Positions 1 to 16,296 of a stretch of DNA of 64,000 bases are shown one piece after another. The position numbers were made by a program, and so were the translations under genes. The stretch's first letter is position 1. Every line of letters starts with the position of its first letter. Source of the DNA: Burhinus oedicnemus (taxonomy: Eukaryota; Chordata; Aves; Charadriiformes; Burhinidae); contig VFFE01007109.1 of the NCBI GenBank assembly GCA_008921705.1, positions 334,856 through 398,855 on the forward strand, given 5' to 3'. A model generated the notes under the pieces. The model had not been told where the DNA came from and did not search any database. It saw only the letters and a program-made list of their open reading frames with translations.

Positions 1-3000
1 TCTTCTAATCCACCTGAGAAGTACAGCAGCAATAATGGTCTGGAAAGGTTATCGATTAATTCTATTTTTTAAAAATGAAGACTCTGAGAAGGAGGCAATG
101 GCGTTGCCTGGCGAGATGCTGCCACAGAGCTGCACGCGAGCTCCTTGCGTGGAGCTCCTCACACGCACACCGAAGGAGGATGAGCGTAAAGGACCCACGT
201 TCCCAAATTAACCACAGAAATAAAACATAGCTGCAACTTGACTGGGTAATTTCTCCAAAACGAGCGCTACAAACCCATAACCACACTTCACAGTGAATTA
301 AATTTGTCTTCAGAATCCAGCATGACTCTCCTCTTTGCCGTATTGATATGAAAAGTATGTTGGTGCTTTGTCATTATAATTCAGCCGCAAGAAATATCTG
401 CCTAGAAAATAGTGTTCACTCTATGATTATATATTTTACTTTAGCACTTTTATAACAGCAAAGCTACGACCACAATGAGCATGGAGTCATCTTCTGCATG
501 TTTAATCACTGGGTGGTTCAATGGACAGAAAGGAATACAACTGGGACAGGAATTTCCCTACAAATACCGACTATTTGTAAAGTATCGCTGACAAACAAAA
601 GACTACGGCCAGGCGAGACAGCCTGGAGAGGACAGAGCTAGGCAAGAGGCAGAAATGACCAGACGACGGCTAGCAGGGATAGCCAATGTTACATTAAGAA
701 CTAACTTGAAACACTGACTTCACGCTGCATTCCCAGGTCCCAGTAAGGTGCCTTGACAGTGATTCTCCCAGTTTTACTGATACCAGAAAGGCTGCCAGGA
801 AGGTTTTCATGGTCCAAATGTCAGGGAAATGGCACAGAATATGATCACACACATTACAGACAGACTACAACAGCTGCCCTTATGAGAAGCCAACTGATAT
901 CCTATGGTTTGAAATCAAGACAGCCACGGCCAACTGCTTCAGAGACGCCACCTCAAACCACGCAGAAAGAAGTGGGGAAACTTCACCAATACGTGCCAGC
1001 GTGTTTCAGGGTTAGCATGAAAGTAACTGTTTGGTTGACTTAGTCGTTCAGCTCCAAACTTTAAAAATGCGTTTGCACTTAGCACAAAAGGAGACAACCT
1101 TCTCAACCAAATGGGAAGACTCAAAACTCAGTCCTCAAACATAACCTACCTACGCAAGGAATTACGGCAGTCCGACCACCCAGCGATTAAAAGCCACCTG
1201 ATCTCCCTTCTCTGCCATTTTATAGGCCGCTTTAACCAGAACCATTTCACGCCACACAATTTTATTAACCCAGATTGCCAGCAAATGACTGCAAAACAAT
1301 TGCTCTCTTCTTTTTGATTCAATAATAAAAAATAGCTCAAATTTGGGAAGATCCGTCAGCATCCCCGGGCGGACCACTTGTGTGATCTCAAGGTACCAAG
1401 GGTTCAGCTCTCCACCACCTAACCCCAGCTGTGCTCTGCAGCACCGTCTCGGACAGCTCTGCTCATCCCAAACAAATACTACAATGAAGGAAATAACCAG
1501 GAACCATGGAGAAGTGGGGAGTAGGAGCTTCTCCATTGCCACCACGTGGCTTGTGAGCTTCTCCTGTCAGCACGTGAGGATGGTAATCCTGAATCTGCAC
1601 TGTAAGCCCGAGGTACACCCTCTCCCACTTTGTTTCTCCCAGAGTAGCCGGTGTGACAGCATCCTTGTGTTATTAGGTAAACGGGAAGATCTACCCGGTA
1701 CGCAGTGAACTACCTGCCCGCTCAGCAGCTTCTGTACTGAAAAATATTACAGGAATATGTATTACACAAATAAAAATATAATGGATACCTGCGTTTGTCA
1801 TCATTCCACAATACGTCTGTTAATATCGTAACTGCAGGAAACCACAGATCGCATTCTGACTTTTTTTTCAGATTTTCTTTCCCAAGGGATGATAAGAAGT
1901 AATCTCCCTGTTGTTACAAATGTTTTATTTTGAAAATAAAGCTTTTATGCATATTTTAGTTGATCTAAATACAGTAGATCTTGGGTTTTTAAATCACCAG
2001 ATAATATGCAATTATCTCAAGCTAGATTCTGATTTTGAAACAAGCTCTAATTAGCTCCCCATTTTATGCTGCTATAATCCTTTCTTCAGCTCCCATGAGT
2101 GTTACTATTGCTAAGCAGCATGAGGTTAGGAATGATGGATGATACCCAGAAAGGAAGACAAACAAAAGGGAAATTCAAAATCCCCTGAGATCACCCGCAG
2201 CTGTATCGGCAAATGAAGATTTCCACATTAGGTCATAAGACGACCCTTACAGAAACACATACCAAAAAGGCACGTCTTTTTCCCACTGAGTATTTGCAAG
2301 TCTTTAATGTAGTATAGAGAGAGTATATGTCCTTCACAGAGGATAAATAGAAAAGTGAATAAAAATTCAGCTTTCCTGGGAGTAGCTACGAAATCAACAG
2401 CACCAAAAAAGAAACTTTGTCTTAATATCATATGGATGCTCAGTAAAGAAATCAGACCCCCAAATTAAACAAACTCACAAGAGCTATATACAGTACAAGT
2501 GTTTAGAAAAATATCCGAGCACATAAACCTTCTTCTGGCACACGGCTACTGGCCAAACCCAACCCAGCTCTGATCATCAGTAATGCAACTAAATAAGGGC
2601 CAAATTCATCATGAAAAAACACTGATGCAGTTGGGTGACACTAATTCAACTTTTTTCTTCCATGTGATTTGGTCCGTGCTTTTGACACATAAATCATTAA
2701 AAAGGCAGATTTACCCAAGGGCATTAGAGCATTTAGGTGGAAAGAAATACACAGAAAAAATGTTTAAAAAGGCACGGTGATACTATTTTTGACCACCTAG
2801 GGTACAGACACCATTTTTGTATAAAACATGTTCGCTGAAACTTGCACAAAATCACCAAAGCCCCGATGAAAGGTCAGAGGCAGAAAATACAGATATAGAG
2901 ATATCTGGTTATAATTTTGGTACAGATTGTGTTTTTTGAAAATCCATAAATCCAGCTTGCAAGGAAGAAAACCGAGCCTGGCTTCTCTTTGCTCTCTCAA

Positions 3001-3008
3001 AATACATA

Positions 3009-3009
3009 C

Positions 3010-3040
<31 letters not shown>

Positions 3041-3044
3041 TATA
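3009..3044. repeat. Compound (TA)n(CA)n microsatellite
   Basis: About 17 bases of alternating TA followed by about 14 bases of alternating CA, then TATA. It lies inside a CUX1 intron and explains the runs of Tyr-Ile and Cys-Val in translated frames there. Confidence 0.95.
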
Positions 3045-4605
3045 ATGCTCATCCATTCATTCTTACACAGAAAAGATTGATGGGTCCTTCTGTCTACGTG
3101 TGACAATGGAAAACTACTGGACAAGAGAACAGATTTTCATGAATGAGGTGTTAATCAAAACCTTATGATCTAGAAGTGTAACTAACTGGGTCAGAAATCC
3201 AGAAAATCTTGCTAGCTTGATAGAACAGTGCCAAACGGTAATGAAAATACTCACAGCTAATAAAAGTTTGAGACGTTACTGTGCATGTTGACACTCTGTA
3301 CACTGAAGACCTTCTTGGCAAGGCACTCAGGAGCCACTGAATGTATTAGTTTAATTTCACTTCTTTCCCTTCATGCATTCAACAAGTTCCAAGCCAATTA
3401 TATTACATGCAAAAGGCTCCAGACCTTTTCTCATTTTAAAACTGTTCTGATTAATTTCTGTTTTAAAATTACAAGTATGCAACCTGTTCTGCCTTGATTT
3501 TCCTGGGAAATGTCTCAGAAGACCAGAAAATTGGAGCCGTCTTTTTTTTTTTCCCTGCCCTGGAGTGGAGGATCTTTCACAAATGCGTAATTATTATTAC
3601 CTTTTCCAAACTGTTTGCTGCGCTTTTAATTACAGAACAGCTGCTAATAAAAGAAAATTACCAAACTGCCCTTCCTCATTCAAATAACTTGGTTTTGCTC
3701 TTTTGTTCTGCCTGGTGTCACAACCTTCCTTAGTCTTTTATACAGAGAAAGGCACCAAGGAAAGAACATCTGGTACAAAAATTTTATTTTTAATCCTCGG
3801 AAAGGAGGAAGAAAAGGGCACGAGCCCATTTTCTCATTTGTAAGTCTGCTTTAAGGAAAGAAGGAGGGTGATCATCAATAATACGATTTTATTAGCTGAT
3901 AGGAATGTGTCGCCTCACCAAATACCAGCTCAAGGGCAGGAACTGACAAACGAGATCGGGAGTGTGGGAGGGGAGCAAAATATCACGGCAGCAAAACTGA
4001 ACTTCCTGAAGGAAATCACTTTCAGCTACCAGCGATCCTCATGGGAATCCATAAGGTGGTCGGATTTAATACTATGGGCTTGTCTTGCAATCTTTTATAA
4101 TTACAGTTAGTCATAAATATGATGATTAGCAATAACAATGCGGCCTTTTCCCAGCTCCTCTGATTTTAAATTCCTTTTAAAATGGCTACAATTAATCACT
4201 CATATTTTCCATGTTGTCTTAGGCGTTTCTAACTGTAACAGTTACTCTTGTATAGTCCTGGTGCTACAAAAAAGTAGTCAACGGCACGCTTTTAACGAAC
4301 AGTAGCGTATAAAACGTCGCAGGAGATTTCCATGTTCACTAAATGCTTGGCTATAAGTAACAATAGCCCCATGATTGCAAACAATTTCTCCCATTTTGGT
4401 TTTGTTTTCAAGGCTTGTTTTTACTAGGGGCATTTTTTTTAGCTTTTATCTATTCATTTTCAACTCTTCCTCTTAAGAAAAATGCGGACTGAATATCACG
4501 ACGGATTTTCTCCTAGGAAAATCTTTGAGAAGGCAAAATAGTTTCCCAGCAGAGAGAAAAAGCAGTTTGGTTGGGATATTCAGAATAAACCCAGCCAGCT
4601 CCAGC

Positions 4606-4623
4606 AAAAAAAAAAAAAAAAAA
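4606..4623. repeat. A18 homopolymer
   Basis: Eighteen consecutive A bases within the intron. No retrotransposon body is recognisable on its 5' side, so I call it only a simple repeat. Confidence 0.9.
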
Positions 4624-4940
4624 GAGCGTTTCAGAATGGCAGAAAGGTGGAAGAAGAGCACGACCTCTCCTTCTCCGTATCCTGAAATGCAGTCGTTCCC
4701 CAATACGGGGCACCGGCTGTAGGGACAGAGCAGGGGGCGAGTATTTTTCTAGCGTACAAAGCGGTCTGAGTGGTTTACGTCAGTTAAGCCCATCACTGGT
4801 ACAAAGTCTGTGGGGGTAGAGTTTGGTATCTAACAGCAGGAACACAGCTGTTCTGTTCCAGCCTCCTGCCTAGACTGTGGCCATCTTATAAAACCTTTAG
4901 CGATTCACTTCTCTTTGACACTCATCTTTGCTGCATCGGC

Positions 4941-4998
4941 TTTTTTTTTTTTTTTTCCGCAAACGGAAAGGGGAGGAGGGGGGAGGAAAAAAAAAAAA
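4941..4998. repeat. T16 / G-rich / A12 low-complexity segment
   Basis: Sixteen T bases, a short CCG-AAA-CGG inverted repeat, then a purine tract with several G runs (GGGG, GG, GGGGGG, GG) and about twelve A bases. The outer T and A runs are complementary, so the segment could fold back on itself. It sits about 470 bases downstream of the 57-bp CUX1 exon in gene direction. Confidence 0.8.
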
Positions 4999-5470
4999 GT
5001 CAGCTTGGAATATTTAACGAAGCTTGAAAAAGAAAGCCGTAACGTGGTCTTTTCCCCACCTTCAAATTAACAAAGCAGATTTTGTGCAAATGAAAGTGGA
5101 AAAAAAATACGCCAGCGAGTAAGGCAGCTGGAGTCTGTAGATCACATTACAAACGAAAGGCTTGTTTTACAGCCATTGTCACATGTCAAGTTGATAAGCT
5201 GAACTATGGTAAAAAAAACCCCACAGAGCCAATGATCTCTAAGATCAGACAGAGTCTCTTTACCTAATATATGCAGCTAAATATGTGTACTCCCTACATC
5301 TGCCATAGCAACAGGGAGAGAACGAGGAATTAACTGCGTTAATAAAAAAATTGAAGGGTCTCCTGTATGATACAGCAAACTGCGAGAAACCTCTCGGCAT
5401 CAAAGCAAAAGAAACGTAACAAAAGCACAGAGAATTATTTCAGAGCAAATCATTGAAACCAGCTGATTAC

Positions 5471-5527
5471 CTGAGCTTGCACATCCCTGCTGTAGGGAAT
5501 CCTGTAATGATGTCACAGAGTGAAGGA
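5471..5527 (-). CDS. CUX1: CUX1 exon, 57 bp, linker after Cut repeat 2
   Basis: Nineteen codons' worth of sequence encoding VLHSVTSLQDSLQQGCASS once joined to the last base of the preceding exon. It closely matches the segment just after Cut repeat 2 in mammalian CUX1 (from memory, differing mainly by Pro to Ser after QD and Val to Ala before SS). The acceptor is TTATCTAG at 5528-5529 and the donor is GTAATC at 5469-5470. Both ends are phase 1, so the exon can be skipped without a frameshift. The next exon (Cut repeat 3 side) is outside the window. This short linker has no known catalytic role; it connects the Cut repeat 2 DNA-binding unit to the Cut repeat 3-homeodomain unit. Confidence 0.93.
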
Positions 5528-7798
<2,271 letters not shown>

Positions 7799-8625
7799 CT
7801 TTTCCCCAAAGATCCTTTGGCAGATGCCATTCTTTGCTAGCTTTTCTTTGACCTGCCGCGTTAGCTCTATCGTATCCACTTCCTGGTACATATAAATCTC
7901 ATACTGCTCGGGTGTCAGTGGAGGAACCGAAGGTTTGGATGGCTTTGACAAAGACACGATAGGGGATGAAGGGAGGGGGCTATTTTGTGGTGTCTCACTG
8001 CGACTCGCCCCAGTCATGCTCATTTCAGAACTCTGGGAGTACGGAGATTCAGCGTTTGGCCACTCTTTCCAATACTCTGAAGAAGACGGTCCTTGGAGCT
8101 GGCTACGATCTGGCCTAGTCTGATTGCTGACCTTTTCTTTTCCACCACTGGCTTCCTCAACTTTTATATCTTCGGGAAGAGCTGTATTTCTTCTCTCATG
8201 CTGCACAGTATTCCACCAATGGTCCTTCCAAACACCACCACGTCCCAACTCATTTTTAACATGCCTCAACATACCCTGGGCAGAATCACTTACTCCATGA
8301 AGCTCTAAAACGGGCGCCTCCTGAGGCTCCTTTTTGAGCCCAGAGAGGTTCTGCAATGCAGAGATACTGGAATCAGTGACAGATGAATGTTTCTTCAGGG
8401 ATATGGCCAAAGGAGAATAGCTGGAAACCGAAGACATTGCAGGTGTAGATACTAGTTTGGGGGACAGGATAGAAATGTCAGCTTGAGATAAAGGTGGTGT
8501 TTTTAAGGCAGGTTCAAGGGCAGCCTGCTGTGCCTCCATTTCTCGTCGGGCTTGTTGCAGAATGGATCGAATAGCATCATCAGAATTGCCACTGCTAGAT
8601 GCAGAAGGCGGCTGAGCCGGCTCAG
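7799..8625 (-). CDS. CUX1: CUX1 exon, 827 bp, inter-Cut linker and first half of Cut repeat 2
   Basis: Encodes 276 residues (the first is split with the preceding exon) starting [10 protein letters not shown] and ending ICQRIFGEK. Residues 15-34 form a basic/acidic helix-like motif ([11 protein letters not shown]...) that repeats the one in the preceding exon. Residues 35-245 are a low-complexity linker rich in Ser, Pro, Lys and Glu, with conserved WKDHWW and [10 protein letters not shown] blocks. Cut repeat 2 begins near residue 247 ([10 protein letters not shown]; 7799-7888) and continues in the next exon. Three Psi-K-x-E SUMO-type motifs are visible: LKKE, VKNE and IKVE. In mammals cathepsin L cleaves the region between Cut repeats 1 and 2 to make nuclear p110. 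The acceptor is TTTTTCATAG and the donor is GTAAAG; phase 1 in, phase 0 out. The many CUX1-specific blocks make CUX2 unlikely. Confidence 0.98.
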
Positions 8626-10841
8626 CTATGAAAAACAACCAAAAGACTAAATGCAACAGAGGAACATGCTTTATATTCAACACGTGCTACTGCAAATATT
8701 TCCCATTCAGAAAAAGGGCTGCAATACATTTCTGGATGGGAGGGAAGAGTTTTCACTAAGCAAAGATTTGCACTTTTCAAAATAAAGTAAGATTTCCAAA
8801 GTTCTTCACTGGAAAATTTTTATCGTTGCCAAAGTGCTGGACATTTGCACGCACAGACTCAACCGCAGAAGTCTAGTACTACTTGCACGTTTTCCACCAT
8901 GGTAAAAATTTTCAAATCAATGCCTTTGAAAATCAAGCCTTCCCCTCTTCCTCCCCCACCCCAAGCGGTCAATAAGGTTCTAGAGTTCTGTTTACAAAGT
9001 TATTTAACCTTTCGCTTCTCTCTGTCTCCACAAACGGATCGGAACACTCACTCAAAACTGAGCACAGCTGCAGTCACCTGGACAGACTATTAATACCCTC
9101 TCACAATATAAATGACGTGAGTCCTTTTAACTCCAAAAATCTAACACACAAATTACAACAAAGCAAGAACTTTAGTAAGAGACTTCATTATTTCATTTGA
9201 CAAGCTAACTATGCTCCTGCTTCCTTTTTTCTTGTTCGTGGTCCCAACCACTGAAATAAACAGCTCTAGAAAGCTCAGGCTGACGCCCGGCCATCGCTCG
9301 CTGCCTTATCCGAGGCCCCAGAATGGAGCCACGGGCGCTTTCAGAAGAGATAACACCTGAACGCAGTATTTCAGTGGTGAACCAGGACTCGTGTGGCTGC
9401 GCTGCAGCAGTCAGGGATGAGCAGAGACTGGAACGTGGGAGTAGGATCATCTCTGCGGAGCCAGGAGGTTTTTGCAATGGCATCTGTTTCCACTTAAGTT
9501 AGTCTCCACTGAGGTCCTCAGTGCTCGAAACCCAGTTCCTCTGAAAGCTACTCTACAACGGATGGGGAAAGCGAAGCCCCAGATAGTAAGAGGGAGCCCA
9601 TACGCTGCAAGAAGGGGCCTCAAAGTCAAATAAGATTTGAAACACGCTGCGTATTGTTCTAGACATTTTATGCCTCATCTCAATGCACTTCCGAATTTGC
9701 GTCCCTACGTTCCTTCCTGTCACAGGCTATAAAATACATGAAAAGCTAAAAATTGGGGAAAAAAGACAGTGGGACCATCTCTTCTGTCTTATCTACTGGT
9801 TTTGTAGGGAGTTTTGAGGCTGCATTAGTATTTGAAAGGAAGTCTGAGATTCTCAGATGACACACGCTACTGAAAAACGTGCTTGCAGTTTCCTGCACAC
9901 AGCCCGCACTTTTCTCTATGTAACCCTTACTTGTATAAAGTCATATGCTTTAAATCGTATATTAGCTAGTCTTTTATATTTTGCCATGAGATTAGCTTAG
10001 TTTTCATTTAAAAGCGACTATCCAAAACTGTAAATCAATATTTACTTTAAAAAACGAAACAGAAGTAACACACAGTACTCTCTACTTCGGCATTAGCCCT
10101 TTAGCTGTACTGGAAACTCCTGTAAAGCCGGGAGGGCTACGGAGCAGACAGAAATGTTAACTACACGACAGCGTACGATGAGAAATTAAACTTATCTCGG
10201 GCTAAGATGTTAAACTAATGCTGTTTTTGGAAAGGAGATGCTTTTTGGATTCACTGAATACATTCTGTAATCAAAAATGAAGTCATACAGAAGTTAGAAC
10301 TGACTTTGCCACAGTACATCGGTACTACGGGACTGGGAATTGCTGCCTAGATCGTGACCCCGACACAAATCCGTTGCGTTCCCTCTCCCATGCGGTTGTG
10401 CCCCTGGGGCCCGAGTTAGCCAGAAGAGAAGAGAAAGCAGGAGCCATTCCCTTTCCAAGGAGCAAACTGGTAGAAGAAAGGATTTTGTAGGTTCCTCCCG
10501 CAGAGCGGCTGCGGGCAGGCCTGGAGCGGTGTAAAGGCGGCAGGGCTCCGTGCTTGGCAAAAAGGTGTTGAGAAACCTTACAGCGTCGCTCCCCCAGCAG
10601 CGGGGCAGAGCGCTGAGCAGAGACCCTGCCAAGCCGTGACATGTGTAACCTTAACTTGGGCTGCCTTACAGACAGAAGCGATTCCACTAAATAAATAATA
10701 ATAAAATAAAAAAAAAATAAAAAACCCCTCCAAACCTACATTCAAGGTTTTAAGAATATAATTAACTGACCAGAAAGCTCATGGTAATTGTTTTAATTAA
10801 ATTCTGCACTAAAAGGAGCAAGAGACAAAATGAGACCGTAC
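8626..10841 (-). other. CUX1: CUX1 intron, 2,216 bp
   Basis: GT-AG intron between the 102-bp and 827-bp exons (donor GTACGG). It contains an A/T-rich run of AATAATAAAATAAA type at about 10692-10727 and a GC-richer stretch around 10320-10640. Open frames of about 110-120 codons in that stretch have no recognisable family and look like chance. Confidence 0.92.
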
Positions 10842-10943
10842 CTGTTTTCTGTACTTGCAGCTCCCTTTTAGCTTGTTCGAGAATGGATTTGATGGCTTCA
10901 TCAGAGCCAGTCTCTGTGGTTCGGATTCTTGTGGTTATATTAC
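10842..10943 (-). CDS. CUX1: CUX1 exon, 102 bp, linker with helix-like motif
   Basis: Encodes [20 protein letters not shown] and then a charged stretch ending VQKT, with a split Gly codon at its start. This matches the CUX1 segment between Cut repeats 1 and 2. The [17 protein letters not shown] part is a likely amphipathic helix and is closely echoed at the start of the next exon. The acceptor is TTTTCCTCTTCAG and the donor is GTACGG. Both ends are phase 1, so skipping preserves the frame. The first exon bases are GTAATA, so the acceptor is immediately followed by donor-like sequence. The segment lies just upstream of, or within, the linker processed by cathepsin L in mammals. Confidence 0.96.
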
Positions 10944-15116
<4,173 letters not shown>

Positions 15117-15213
15117 CACTCAGGTCACTATTTGTGATACGCAGCGTGGCGTTCTCCGACTGCAAGGAACGGTTCTTCTCCAGCAGCAGCACCTCCAGCG
15201 GTTTAGAGGCATC
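15117..15213 (-). CDS. CUX1: CUX1/CASP shared exon, 97 bp, coiled coil; last shared exon
   Basis: Encodes [20 protein letters not shown] and then [12 protein letters not shown], plus one base of a Gly codon. It is the end of the leucine-rich coiled coil ([13 protein letters not shown]). In mammals the NSDLS-G junction is where two products diverge: CUX1 continues with GSARRKGK, while CASP, a Golgi membrane protein, continues with CASP-specific exons located beyond the homeobox exons. The phase 1 donor here fits both. The acceptor is GATTTTCTTTAG and the donor is GTAGGT. CASP-specific exons are not in this window. Confidence 0.96.
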
Positions 15214-16247
15214 CTAAAGAAAATCAAAGTGGGAGGTTTGTTTCTAAAAGCATCAAGAGTCTCACTCAGGCACTAAAAAGGATTTCAGAAGAAGAAAACA
15301 AGTGCTCATCTCTGCTATGAAGGCAGCTAGGGAATTCACCACGCATCTATCTGCGGGAACCGCTCCGTGCTCCTACGTGAGCCATAGAAGAGATTCACTG
15401 TTTAATTTTCATTGTACATCATTCATCAATTCCGCATTAATTCGAAATGGGTAACGGAACATTTTCTTAATCCTCCTTATTTTAAAATGGTACCGGCACA
15501 CTTTCAATTTAAAAGCTGTAGACACCTTTTAATCTGATTAAAATAGGAGTGAAGATTACATTATTTCTTCTAGGTCAACTGACCCAAGTGAAGCGTTTCC
15601 TTGAAACGCTGCGTTTCAGCACAAACAGTTTGTTCAAAAATAAAATCAGTCACAGAAACCTGCCATTTACCTTCCGTTAGATATCTAACCCTTGATCATT
15701 AAAAAACATATTGAAAATTAATCCCAGCATACTGATATTTAGTTCAGATTTCAGAAGTGGGAATTTAATTCGTAACCTTTAAACTTAAGCAAGGTTGATT
15801 TGCTGGAACAGCAGAGCTTTCTCCTGCTTTCTCAGTACAGAAAGGTTTCGTTTCTTTTGTGAACGTTATTTTCAAGGCTCACAAAGACTTAAAAATGCTA
15901 AAATCCTTGCTCAGCGTACTGTCAGTACAAGAAACATGCAAATCTCAGCGTAGCTGTACACTGACTCTCGTGTCGTTAAAAGACTCAGCTTCACAACATT
16001 ACGGTTATTCGCTCCAGCACAGCTGAAACGTCATTCTTTGTCCTTGACCACTTAAAAGACATTAATAGGCAAAAAATGTTCAGTTCAGCTTTTTACATAA
16101 GAAAACATCAGGAAAACAACGATCAACCCGTATGTCTCAACATCAACAGGAAATTCTCCACGCCAACACCAACACATTGCGAGGCAAAAATTTTGTGAAT
16201 GAACCGAACTGCTGAAGTAATTAAGAAAACAAAAGTAGGTTCAGTAC
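15214..16247 (-). other. CUX1: CUX1 intron, 1,034 bp
   Basis: GT-AG intron with donor GTACTG. Unique, AT-rich; no repeats or other genes seen. Confidence 0.92.
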
Positions 16248-16296
16248 CTGCGCACCAGAGCTTTCAGACGGTGCAAACTCCATGGATTTCAATATA
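16248..16296 (-). CDS. CUX1: CUX1/CASP shared exon, 49 bp, coiled-coil region
   Basis: Completes an Asn codon begun in the preceding exon and encodes ILKSMEFAPSESSGAQ. It matches the human segment NILKSMEFAPSE, with SSGAQ where I recall GAGTQ in human. The acceptor is TGCCTTCCACAG and the donor is GTACTG. The exon enters in phase 2 and leaves in phase 0, so skipping it alone would shift the frame. It lies in a short break of the coiled coil shared by CUX1 and CASP. Confidence 0.94.

Larger units (their letters stand above)
1..5470 (-). other. CUX1: CUX1 intron (partial), downstream of the 57-bp exon
   Basis: Non-coding sequence that follows the donor at 5469-5470 in gene direction. I looked for the expected next exon, a large one carrying the linker and Cut repeat 3, and found no Cut-type peptide on the minus strand, so it must lie beyond base 1. 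The stretch contains a TA/CA microsatellite (3009-3044), an 18-base A run (4606-4623) and a T-run/G-rich/A-run segment (4941-4998). Reading frames of up to about 120 codons occur on both strands, but none shows a recognisable family or splice structure. Confidence 0.85.

Noticed and set aside
10294..10687. Two overlapping open frames of 112 and 120 codons on the minus strand in a CUX1 intron
   Set aside because: Mutually overlapping frames in a GC-rich piece with no recognisable family; treated as chance.
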